A stretch of DNA of 41,052 bases from Bifiguratus adelaidae (lineage: Eukaryota; Mucoromycota; Endogonomycetes; Endogonales), in the NCBI GenBank assembly GCA_002261195.1, contig MVBO01000131.1, positions 1 through 41,052 on the forward strand, in the 5' to 3' direction. The notes under the pieces were generated by a model, which was not told the origin of the DNA, searched no databases, and saw only the letters and a program-made list of their open reading frames with translations. This document shows positions 10,439-21,095 of this stretch, piece after piece. The translations under genes and the position numbers were made by a program. The number at the start of each line of letters is the position of its first letter. Within the stretch, counting starts at the first letter, position 1.

Positions 10439-11108
10439 GGTTGTTCAGTAGAAAGATGTGGATGATGAGACGGGGAGCAAATCTTATTGTTGTCAAATAC
10501 GTCATTCCTCGTCAATTCCAAAAGGTTGTCACGCTTGTTTAGGATTGACTAAGGATATATTGCGTGTTTAGGGCGAATGATACATCTTGCATGTCTGATA
10601 CTCCAGATGCGACGTATGCGCCCTGCCTGTATGACAGCGGCTAACTTGGATCGCATGTAGCTTGGTAATGGCTAGCAAACATCTCTACTTATCTTCAGAA
10701 GTGCAGCACGTGACCTAGCCACGTGATCTACTGGTTAAGGCGTATTGTTTGACTGCTTTTCCGCAAGAAGGCGCTAACGATGCGAAAAGTGTTGGTCCTT
10801 GGGTTGTCTTGTTAAGGTGAGTTGAGGAAGGATATTGAAACGAACTCTATAGGATTAATCAACGCTTTGATAGCTTAGTTACACCCCTCAACATTGTCTA
10901 CAGTGTACGGTGCGGTATATATATCACAGCCTGTGCCCGAAGAAACCGCTTCCTTTACCCCAGCTGACGCAAGGCACTTTTAAACATTGTGGTTGTCTGA
11001 CATTTGTGTATCAACATCATCAAGAGAACAGCATCGGCCCCGAGCGAACAGTAAAATTTGTAACATCATCAGATTAGTTTCCGATATCCTTACAATATCC
11101 TTCGGCAG
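10439..11108. promoter_or_regulatory. Divergent promoter: LEA-like gene (left) / branching enzyme (right)
   Basis: This 670-bp gap separates two divergent starts. Elements seen: two CACGTG boxes at 10707-10712 and 10720-10725 (GCACGTGAC and CCACGTGAT); a CCCCT stress-response-element-like pentamer near 10884; and a TATATATATC TATA-like run at 10916-10925, about 185 bp before the branching-enzyme ATG. No ORF of interest lies inside. Assigning factors (bHLH such as Cbf1/Tfe type; C2H2 Msn2-type) is inference from motif knowledge. Confidence 0.55.
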
Positions 11109-13606
11109 ATGCAAACTTCAGACACATTCATAGGGGAGGTGGAGCCTGGTAGAACTTTAACTTTACCAGCAGATGGTACAGGTATTACGGTGATTGATCC
11201 ATGGTTAAAGCCATTCGAGGAACCTTTGAGGCATCGGTGAGTCAATGGTATGAATGGCATATATGTTGCTCATGTCCACATCTAGGTTCTCCTTATACAA
11301 GAACTGGCGTGATCGCATCGAGAAGGATGGCAAAGGATATGAAAACTTTACGCGCGGCTATGAGTACTTTGGATTCCAAGTTGATCCGACGTCCAAAGTG
11401 ATCACGTATCGCGAATGGGCACCGGGTGTTGTTGCTGCGAGTCTGATTGGTGATTTCAGTAAGTCGTGCTGTGCCAATGAGTGCAAAAGCGTTACATTTG
11501 GCTCACATCGTGCTAGATGCTTGGAATCCCGAATCCAACAAGATGCAAAAGGACGAATTCGGAGTATGGAGCTGCCAAGTTCCACCCCGACAAGATGGCT
11601 CTCCCGGTATCCCACATGGATCCAAAGTGAAGGTAAGTCTGCATTGACTTGGAAAGGATCTTGAACTGATCGTTCTGTCCCAGATCTCTATGCTCACACC
11701 TCAAAATGAACGCATCGACCGCCTTCCAGCGTGGATTCGATACGTTACGCAAGATCTCTCCGTGTCGCCAGCCTATGATGCTATATTTTGGAATCCTCCA
11801 GAAGTCTACAAACCAAGGAATCGCCCACCGCCCAGACCTGCCAGTCTTCGGGTGTACGAGGCCCATGGTAAGTTTTGCAGATCCAAGGTCTTGGTGAAAT
11901 TGAAGGCTCACCCGACGTGTAGTTGGTATCTCTACGCAAGAACCTCGTGTGGGAACTTACAAGGAGTTCACAAAGAACGCGTTGCCGCGTATTGCGCGCC
12001 TTGGCTACAATGTCATCCAGCTTATGGCTATCATGGAACATGCGTACTATGCATCCTTTGGTTATCAGATCAATTCCTTCTTTGCGGCATCCTCTCGCTA
12101 TGGCACTCCGGATGAGCTGAAGGAGCTCATTGATGTCGCGCATGGCTATGGAATCACAGTACTCTTGGATGTTGTACACTCTCATGCCTCCAAGAACGTT
12201 CTTGACGGCCTCAACATGTTTGACGGCACCGATCATTGTTATTTCCACGAAGGAGCTAAGGGTCGCCACGACCTATGGGATTCTCGCCTATTCAATTATG
12301 GTTCATACGAACCATTGCGATTCCTCATGTCAAACCTTCGATTTTGGATGGATGTTTACGGATTTGACGGTTTTAGATTCGACGGTGTTACATCCATGAT
12401 GTACAAGCATCACGGAATGGGCGTTGGCTTCTCTGGTGGCTATCACGAATATTTTAATGAAGGCGTTGACGAAGAAGGAGTCATGTATCTCATGCTTGCC
12501 AACGACATGCTTCACAAGTTGTATCCCGATGTGATCACCATTGCTGAAGGTAAGGAATAGGTGCCGTATGCATGAGAACCGTACTCACTCGTTGATAGAT
12601 GTCTCTGGCATGCCGGCACTTTGCCGACCGGTTCGTGAAGGTGGTGTAGGATTTGATTACCGACTCTCCATGGCTATACCGGATATGTGGATCAAAATAC
12701 TCAAGGAGCAGACGGACGAGCAATGGAACATGGGTCATATTTGTCATACGCTCACAAACAGACGTCATCTGGTAAGCGGTACTCTGCAAATATACATTTT
12801 GCTATCACGTTCTAACTTTCTCTCTAGGAGAAATCGATTGCTTACGTGGAATCTCATGATCAAGCTTTGGTTGGAGATAAATCAATTGCATTTTGGCTGA
12901 TGGACAAGGAAATGTATACCAACATGAGTGACTTGACCGAAAACACACCAATCATCGACCGCGGTATTGCTCTTCATAAGCTGATTCGCCTAGTCACGCA
13001 TGGACTTGGCGGTGAAGGCTACCTCAATTTCGAAGGAAATGAGTTTGGACATCCAGAGTGGCTCGATTTTCCTCGCGCCGGCAACAATTCTTCGTTCCAC
13101 TACGCCCGTCGTCAATGGAACGTGGTTGACGATCATTTGCTGCGATACAAGTACTTGAACGAATGGGATAGAGCAATGCAGACTGCCGAAGAGCACTATG
13201 GATGGCTACATGCCCCGCAGGTAAGCTGTCATGCAAAAGCTACTGATACCTTATATAACACGAAATGCGAATTCAGGCCTACATTTCCCTCAAGCACGAA
13301 GGCGACAAAATCCTTGCGTTTGAGCGTGCCGGTCTCCTTTGGATTTTCAACTTTCACCCACAAAATTCATTTTCGGATTATCGTATAGGAACCAATATGC
13401 CAGGGGAATATCGAATCGTTCTTAACTCTGACAACAAGATGTTTATGGGCCATGAACGTATTGACGAAAACTCCAGCTACTTTTCGGTTCCCGGCTCCTA
13501 TCATGGTCGTGATCATTCTATACAAGTCTATATTCCCACGCGCACTGCGCTTGTCCTTGTTCCAAAGGAACGGTTGACTTGGGCACAAAATGCCTTGTCT
13601 CAATGA
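11109..13606 (+). CDS. GLC3: 1,4-alpha-glucan (glycogen) branching enzyme
   Basis: Eight exons, 707 residues: 11109-11236, 11286-11458, 11517-11632, 11684-11867, 11923-12549, 12599-12771, 12828-13220, 13277-13606; all phases agree. The enzyme cuts alpha-1,4-glucan chains and re-attaches them by alpha-1,6 bonds in the cytosol, creating glycogen branch points. The N-terminal CBM48-type beta-sandwich ([20 protein letters not shown]) is followed by the GH13 catalytic barrel: [10 protein letters not shown] (region I), [10 protein letters not shown] with nucleophile Asp354 (II), TIAEDVSG with acid/base Glu409 (III), and VESHDQA with Asp478 (IV). A C-terminal all-beta domain ends at 13606. Length matches eukaryotic GBE1/Glc3 (about 700). 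The ATG at 11109 opens the conserved DGTG...[15 protein letters not shown]-terminus. A TATA-like run and a CCCCT element lie upstream, consistent with stress or starvation control known for yeast glycogen genes. Confidence 0.96.
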
Positions 13607-13788
13607 GCTGCAGAAATAAAGGAGAAGACTCTTAATGTTTCCCCAATGCCTCTTGCACTAGTTTGTCTTGCCTTCAAATTTGCCTTGTGCTCATTGCTCA
13701 CTCGAAGAAGCGGTTACCTCAAAAGGAAACTATGACACCTCTATTAAGTCAACTTCACATCACACTTTCTTCACACTTTCTTCGCACT

Positions 13789-15030
13789 ATGGCCTTGTTT
13801 AAGAGAGGCTCTAAGAAGAAGGACCAACCTAAAGGACATTCCAAGGTATGTACCACTCAGCTGCCTATGGGAGATCATTTGATACGGCTGGTAAAATCCA
13901 CTGGTCGGGGAATAGCAAGGCTTGAGCATACTTTGATATACTAATTCGTCTGTCTGTGGTTCAGATGCTTGAATACGTCTGGCTAGCTAGCAACGGTCTC
14001 TTTCTGATCAATGCGCTAGTCTTTCTTGTATCCTGGCTTGTCCTACACTCATTTTGGCACGTTTACCTGGTTGCCTACGCATTTGTAGCCATAAGCTACG
14101 CTATCTCCGTGTTTAAAGAGATCGGGGTAAGTTTAAGTGAGGCTGAACGGATGATGTACGGTGTTGACCAGTCGTTGCAGCTGCCAAAGGAAGGAGAGGC
14201 ATGGGGAAAGAAATTCTTGATGAGCGAGAGTGCGCTCTATCTCATGTTGGCCATCTACTGGATGTGTTCCAAGCCGGTGGCTAGTAAGTTTATACTTGGC
14301 TCGATGTCGTTCGCTCAATCGTCAAAGTTTCCCTCGTTCCTTTCATAATTTACGCCGTGTTTCATATCGCTCAATTCATCGAGGCGCGAAAGAAGATTCA
14401 GCCCAGCACGGCTCCGCAAGTCTCGGGATCAACTCCAAGACCGATTGAAGATCAAAAAGTCAATACGGGCATTCGGTTGCCAGGCATTGAACCAGCGCCA
14501 ACTTCCACGACTCCACCGAAGCAGCTCACCCCCACGCAGGCAAAATCAAAGTCAGGAGCTTCCTTCCGTGACAAGTACTATGCCGGGGGCATGGATGGAG
14601 CTTCTAAGGTTGAGATCTTTGGTGTTTTGCCTTGGACCGTCTTGCGTGCCCTCTTGTAAGTCTTGAGTAAGTGCTGTGGCGCAACTAATGCTTTTGGTAC
14701 AGCTTGCGCTCATCGATGTTCACGCCACTCGTATTCGTTCACTTTTTACGCTTACGCTACTTTACGTCCAGCGTCACGCGACACAACTTTCACGCCACAG
14801 GAGCCAAGATTGATCAACAGCTCATTTCGCCTCAGCGCAACCCCAAGATCCCCAAAAAGATAGGGCACGGTTGGATGAAGGTGAAGGCGGCCCTGAAACG
14901 GTTTGCGGGTAGAGATGTATCCGATATGCCCGTGGCCTCTGGGTCCATGGATGCTCCGACAAATGCAGGCCCTACAAGTGCTACCAGAGCGACCTTTGAG
15001 GCAAACGGATCAAGACCAAAGGCAGCTTAG
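13789..15030 (+). CDS. Pom33/TMEM33-family ER and nuclear-pore membrane protein
   Basis: Four exons, 343 residues: 13789-13845, 13965-14283, 14328-14655, 14703-15030 (the middle intron is only 44 nt). After a lysine-rich N-terminus (FKRGSKKKDQPKGHSK) come hydrophobic segments VWLASNGLFLINALVFLVSW and HVYLVAYAFVAISYAISVF, then SESALYLMLAIYWMCSKPV and SLVPFIIYAVFHIAQFIEA. Next is a hydrophilic insertion of about 80 residues, then the family-typical MFTPLVFVHFLRLRYFTSSV followed by an amphipathic basic tail. This order matches Pom33/Per33 (yeast), Tts1 (fission yeast) and human TMEM33, which shape tubular ER and help pore-complex distribution. The insertion makes it longer than human TMEM33 (247 residues). 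The family call rests on pattern similarity, not a search. Confidence 0.75.
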
Positions 15031-15151
15031 CGTCATTGCGCAGCACTCATGATTGCGTTACCTTGCAATGGATGTATTAGTGTGGTGAATGTTGCCTACC
15101 GATTGTATACAGTCTACATAGCATATCGTACAATGTATCGCGATTCACACA

Positions 15152-17019
15152 CTATGAAGCTAGCTCTATGAGTTCTCTTGCCGCTATCTCGTCCATCAAC
15201 GTGCTCCTGAGCGCGTCGAGGTATTCTGGCAACGTCGTTTTTGGCGCCTATGCTTGGGTCACCTTTTGCCCCCCTGAATGAACCAAAGCACTGACCTGTA
15301 CGAACCACGAATGAGCCAAGAAAGGTAGCTTTCGTAAGCTTCGGCCACTCATTCCCTGTTAAAGCCGGTTATTGCGCAATCCCAACATCTGCATACAATA
15401 CGCACCTCACACATCTTGGAGATGTCATATAGGATGGCACTACTGGTATTGACGGGTGCGGAAGATGATTTCAGGGCATGGACAACGTCCCAATTATCCA
15501 GCATCTAGACGCATGTCAGAAGCTGCACAAGGTAGCTGGTCTTACTTGCGTCTGTCGTTTCGGTAATGATTCCCACGCGGACCAATTCGTCCAGACAACT
15601 GGCGAGGATGCTGTATACGGCTTTGTGCCTTGGTAAGCCAATGTATTGTTTGATATCTGCACGATCAATGAAAGCCAAATCTAAAAATCGCAAAGGTAAG
15701 CATCTGTACCACATCAAATTCAAAATGGCACTCACCGATGGCTTGTGTGATATTGGAGGTGGCCAGGATGAGTACATTGGGTCGACTCTTGAGCTTGTCA
15801 ATTTGAGTGAGCAGTGCATTGACGACCTAATGTGATGCTCAGTAAGAAGATCGGCCCATCTCGACCGCATTATACAAACTCGAATCGCATCAGACGGTTC
15901 AGTGCCTGCTAAAGCCGCTTTTCGAGCGGACGTCAAGCTTTCCACTTCATCTTCCATCCCATAATCAGCTAATTATGTCTGGACATCGCGATATACAGCA
16001 GTACATACCTATAAGAACGCACACGAAGGCGTTGTCATCTTCAACGATGTCCATGATTTGTCCAAACAACTTCATGACGAGTTTGCCGGACTCGGAATAC
16101 CACTTTGAGAAGAGGCTATGGCTGTTGATTTCAACAAGCTTGCCATGCGAGTATCTGAGCAATAGGTTGATTAGAGAACTGGCTATCATGGTTTGAGTTT
16201 CGCATGCGCACCTTTGATTGAGTCGAATCGCTAATTTTTGCGCTAGAGCTTTGCAAAGTGATGTCTTGCCAGTGCCAGGCGGACCATGTAAAAGTGCAAC
16301 TCTAGTATACATCAATGACCATTACGTCAAGCAGCTGTATCGAGGAATCTCACCTATTCCAGCTTATGATATGGCTATTGACAGCCTTGTCCGAAAAGAG
16401 CATTGCGGTGTACACGTATTCTAGGAGACGCGATTTAATGTTTTCTTCGAATATCAGACTATAATAAGGCATGATGAGCAACATTCAGTCAAGCCGAGTA
16501 TCAAGCTTACTTTTCCCATAGTCCCTCCAAAGAGTGCGCGGGTAGTGTCAGATGATGTGATGTCGCTACATCTACTTGTTCTTCGGAGGCGCTGTCATAC
16601 TCATCAATGCCTTCCGACTCGGACAGCTGATAGACATGGATATTGAGCGTTGCAGTCTCTGTTCGAATGCAATCGATGTGTGTGGCTTCTATATTGGACA
16701 TGAGTTACCGAACACATGACAGCATATATGCATGAAAGTGTACCATTCGCTTCACAGATACGAATCATATCCACATGTTCCAGCAGAACAGAAGAGCCGG
16801 CAAAGTCATTGATGGCACTATGTGGAAACAACACCGTTGTGGTGTCTCTGATATATTTTTCAACATAGAGTTGGACTTGCTCAAAGCGAATGTTGGAATG
16901 AGGTTTTAGGCATACTTCCACTAAGTTGAGAGGAGCCCCGTAAGTTAACTGGCTCGTGCCAAATGGATGCTTTCTAAGCACCCATTACACCTACCATGCA
17001 CGTTAAAGTCCTTCACCAT
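15152..17019 (-). CDS. PCH2: PCH2/TRIP13 AAA+ ATPase
   Basis: Hexameric AAA+ remodeller of HORMA-domain proteins (Hop1, Mad2) in the meiotic and spindle checkpoints. Proposed exons: 17019-17002, 16948-16744, 16688-16511, 16458-16354, 16301-16212, 16154-16009, 15950-15880, 15826-15736, 15680-15546 (or ending 15577), 15504-15406, 15355-15296, 15247-15152; about 420 residues (human TRIP13: 432). Motifs: [20 protein letters not shown] (Walker A), [34 protein letters not shown] (Walker B), [49 protein letters not shown] (sensor 2 region). Two weak points. The first coding exon is short (MVKDFN) and tentative. The exon 9/10 junction is out of frame unless the less typical donor at 15576 is used (see findings). 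One donor is GTTTGT. Convergent with the Pom33-like gene, 121 bp apart. Confidence 0.9.
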
Positions 17020-17294
17020 GGCTCTCCGAACGCCTGCCCTGAAAGCAAAGAGCGTTGAACAATTTTGGAAATTGAACGAGACGCGTATCGACGTCACGCG
17101 TGGATATTGCAAACAGAGGCATTCACCGATCAGGGAAGTGCAACAGGACGACAGATGCTACGCAAATCATTGGTATGAGGGCAACTTCCATGTATTATTA
17201 AGATATGTACACACATATATATCCAGTTCCAAGCAATCCTTGTCACACAGGCCTTGCCGTGTCCGACGATCACAAATATCCATTGCCAGACAAA

Positions 17295-17874
17295 TCATGC
17301 TCCAACCGTCTCGACGTCCATGGATGTTGCTTCTCTGTTGTTGTCCAACCTCTCCTTTCTCCTCCGCTTCCACTCTAGATATGCGACTGAATGAACAGGT
17401 CGTTGACTGCCTGGATTGAGTTCGATGGGAGGTGTCGGGTACCATTTCACCTTTTGTGTCTTTTCTGCGACTGGAAAGTGCTTGGCTACAAGGTTGAATC
17501 GACGAGTCAGAGAAGAATGAAAGGGGAGGAAAAGATATAGGATTAGCATGCTATTTTCGTCCACAACCTGTCGACCAGATGGCGGCTGCATAAGCTCACG
17601 ACGATGCGTTCCAACCATCGGTCTTGCCTTCATGCCACATACCTATCCGCGTTGGTAGTTCGTCCGTGATACTGCGTGCCGCCGGCTCACCAGTGACCCC
17701 GCGATGTGTGTTACCGTTGGGATAACCTGCTCCTCCATGCGTCCGTTGACCAATTCGTAGGTTTGCTATGGCTTGTCGTTGGTCTAAAGGATAGCGCGTA
17801 TTGTAACCTGGTCGAATGCCTGCTCCGCCATACCGAGCTTGATAGGTGGAGGGATGGCTTTGTGCATTGTACAT
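17295..17874 (-). CDS. Small unknown protein with Gly/Arg/Tyr-rich N-terminus
   Basis: Two exons, 17874-17643 and 17485-17295, give 140 residues in frame. An extra 18-nt exon ending at a CAG|GT within the long intron would also keep frame. The N-terminal part (MYNAQSHPSTYQARYGGAGI, then RTHGGAGYPNGNTHRG) is low-complexity and likely disordered. The C-terminal part has a compact pattern, VKWYPTPPIELNPGSQRP followed by VHSVAYLEWKRRRKER, that looks conserved: aromatic/proline core, then a basic helix. I considered a chromatin-complex accessory subunit but cannot name a family. Neighbours are PCH2 (same strand, start at 17019) and the peroxisomal Lon gene (stop 18092... start 20896, same strand). 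Confidence 0.55.
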
Positions 17875-18040
17875 GGTGGCGTAGAGAACTCAAGTGATCC
17901 TTTCCACAAAGAAAAGTGGTACGGAGTCAGAGAGAATGTGGAAACAAGTCTGCTGTCCTCCTAGATCGCCTGCTATAATGTGGTCGTGCTCTTCAATAGA
18001 GGCAAAACATAGCAAAACGATCAGTGAATAAACTGAGCTC

Positions 18041-18060
18041 AAATTCGTACAAATTCGTAC
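18041..18060. repeat. 10-bp tandem duplication
   Basis: AAATTCGTAC occurs twice in direct succession in the gap just before the stop of the Lon gene, in the presumed 3' UTR or terminator region. Too short to classify. Confidence 0.6.
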
Positions 18061-18091
18061 AAGGTTTTAAAAGTACATGATCCTCTCCTCC

Positions 18092-20896
18092 CTACAACCG
18101 TGCCTCCACTCCGAGCTGCCAGCTTAGTTTGTCTCCAAATACATGTTGCAATACTTCACCAACTTCCTTCACATATACAAATTCCATATCTTGGCGGGCT
18201 TTCTCCGGTACGTCTCCTTCAACATCTTTGCGATTACGCTCGGGCATGATCACCCGTGTGATGCCAGCTCGATGGGCGGAGATAACTTTCTCTTTGATGC
18301 CTCCGACAGGCAGTACCTGCCCTCGTAGGGTGATCTCGCCAGTCATTGCTGTCGTGGTCGGGACCAACCGCTGTGAAAATAGCGAAACAAGCGCAGTAAT
18401 CAAAGCAATGCCGGCGGATGGTCCATCTTTTGGCGTAGCTCCTTCCGGTAGGTGGATATGAACATCCACTCCATCCAGAAGCACTCCCCGTTCATATGCC
18501 ACAAGCCCAAGTTTGTAGGCATGGCTCTTAACCCAGCTGAGGGCAATCTGAGCTGATTCCTTGATGACATCTCCAAGTTTACCAGTGAGCTTGAGGTCTC
18601 CCTTGCCTGGCATTTGCGTTGCTTCAATGAATAGAACACCACCAGATCCAGAAGCTGTATACGCCAACCCCGTCACAAGTCCTGGAGAAGACTTTCGGGA
18701 GGCAACCTCTGCCGAGTAAGGTTCGATGCCCAATATACCTTCAAGGTCGCCTAGATCAACTGTGCAACGCATCTCCTCGGCCGTAGGTTCGCTCTTCACA
18801 CCTGCTTCTTCCCTTTTGTCGGCTAATTCGACACATTTGGCTCGTACCACTGCTGCAATATGTCTTTCGAGGGTTCGCACTCCCGACTCGCGCGTGTATC
18901 TTTCGGCTATACGCAGAATCACTTCGTCGCTCATCTGCACACTTCCGGGTAGCAGACCATGTGCTTTCTCTTGCTTTGGTAAGAGATACTTTCGAGCAAT
19001 GCTTAGCTTCTCCTCGAATGTGTATCCAGGCAGATAAATCATCTCCATTCGATCAAGAAGGGGTGCGGGTATGGTATCGGTTGTATTGGCAGTAGCGATG
19101 AAAACGACCTTGGAAAGATCAAATGGAATATTGAGACAATGATCGACAAATGTGTTGTTCTGTTCGGGATCCAAGACTTCCAACAGGGCCGCAGATGGAT
19201 CGCCATAATGGTTTGATGAATTGACCGTCTTGTCGATCTCGTCTTGAATGAACCATGAGTCAAATGTAAACCTAAGCACTATAGAGTCCTTCACACTTAC
19301 CGAGTAGAATGACGGGGTTGTTGACGCCGACTTTCTTCATACCATGAATAATGCAGCCGGGTAAAGCACCCACATAAGTTCTCCGATGTCCTCTGATGTC
19401 CGCTTCATCTCTCACACCACCAAGTGAGATGCGATGGAATTCGCGGTTCAAGGCCGTCGCAATGGACTTTCCCAGAGATGTCTTTCCGACTCCAGGCTAG
19501 GCACAGGGTTAGGGGATGCTCAAGCGCCAATCGAGTAGTAACTTACGGGTCCAACAAAGCAGATGATGGGGGCCTTCAAATCTCCCTTAACTTTGATCAC
19601 CGAAATGTATTCGATAATGCGCCTCTTGACTTTCTCAAGACCATAATGGTCTTCTCTGAGTATTCGTCTTGCCCGTGCAACATCCAAGATATCCTGCGAG
19701 CCTTTGCTCCACGGAAGATCAGCGACAAGCTCTAGATAATTTCTGACAACACTCCACTCGGCTGTGGTCGGATGGAGTCGTTTTAACCTTTTCAGTTCCT
19801 TTTGAGCGGCTGCTGAGGCTTCCTCGGGAAGATTGGCATCCTTTAGGCGCTGCGAAAGCTGTCTGATTTCGTCTTCATCCGTTGTGGTTGCACCACCTGA
19901 GGCACCCAACAACGGATCGTCATCCTTGTTGGACTCGCCAAGCTCCTCCTTAATAGCGGCCAGCTGTTGCCGAAGATAGAATTCTCTTTGCTTCTTGGAA
20001 AGTTTGTCTTGCACTGTGCTTTGAATCTCACTGCTGATTTTGAGCACATGCATCTGCCGTGTTATCCAATCGCTTGCCATCTCCAGCCGTCGTTCGAGCT
20101 TCTCTTCCCGAAGCATCGCTAGCTTCTCCTCAAACGACGTCTCGATCACCGTGGTCAAGATGTACGACAGGGTATCAGGCGAGCTTGACTCGACTAGCTT
20201 GGTAAGCTGCACGGTCAATGGTTCAGGCAGGCTAAGTTCCTTCATCTTGCCGAGGAATTCCCTGGCCACAGATCGAAAGGCTACAATCGCAGAGTACAGA
20301 TCGGGATTGGTGGTGGCAAGATTAGGAGAGCCGATCAACGCCGCGGAACTGTTATCGGGTACATAATTCACGCGCGCTACCGTATAGGGATGATGTTGCA
20401 GAACGCTTTCGATCCGGAACCGACTCACTCCTTCGACAAACATGGCAAAACCGCCAAAGCCGAGCCTTTCTACCCGGATAATCCTTGCGCAACAGCCATA
20501 AACGTACAATCGCTCATTGTCTGCACCTTGTACGCTTTCGAGCTCTTCAATCTGTGTCTGTCGAATAATGGTATCTGATACGGCGGCTGGCGAGCTTCCC
20601 TTGACCTCGGTCGGAGTGGGAGGAGGTGTAAGCGAGTTGCTATTCTCTTGCTCTCGTCCGTCAGTAATTTGGCCGTTGACGTCCTTCTTGCTCAACACCG
20701 GAGCACAGCCCATGTAAAACGTCGAGTTCGACCGTCCTTCCTTGCCTCCACTCAGTTGCTTGATGAGTTGAGCGCTGGCTCTTGTCCGTAGAACGAGACG
20801 AGATACTACGCCTGGAAGCAGTATCCTGTGATCATGAAGAGAGATGAGCGCAAGTGTAGAGGGATAACTATGCTGCGACGACAATCCCAACACCAT
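18092..20896 (-). CDS. Lon protease, peroxisomal type (LONP2/Pln)
   Basis: Three exons, 20896-19547, 19496-19301 and 19242-18092, give 898 residues. ATP-dependent serine protease: N-terminal LAN domain (starting almost at once with [17 protein letters not shown], so no mitochondrial presequence), coiled linker ([20 protein letters not shown]), AAA+ module with Walker A GPPGVGKT (449-456) and ILLDEIDK (Walker B), and protease domain with the Ser-Lys dyad Ser791 (DGPSAG) and Lys834 (GGIKEK). The last three residues are ARL, compatible with a PTS1 signal. Together with the missing presequence this points to the peroxisomal matrix rather than mitochondrial Pim1. Peroxisomal Lon degrades misfolded matrix proteins. 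The linker insertion between LAN and AAA is moderately long. Same strand as its neighbours; 199 bp from the RhoGAP stop. Confidence 0.95.
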
Positions 20897-21095
20897 GTTA
20901 AGACAAAAAGACGCAGATATGCTCTTCGTCAGCTCTGGGAAATTTCAATTTGCACATGATCGCACCGCACCTTCTAGCAATATTGCGGGGTAACGGATGG
21001 AGAGATACTATCCTAGTCCTATGCTTGAGTTTTGTATCTTGGTTGGGAACACGCAAGTTACATTTGTTGGATGAGGGAGATACACTATAATAGTC

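Noticed and set aside
16967-17419. 150-codon plus-strand ORF
   Set aside because: Overlaps the PCH2 5' end and the small unknown gene antisense, with no family resemblance.
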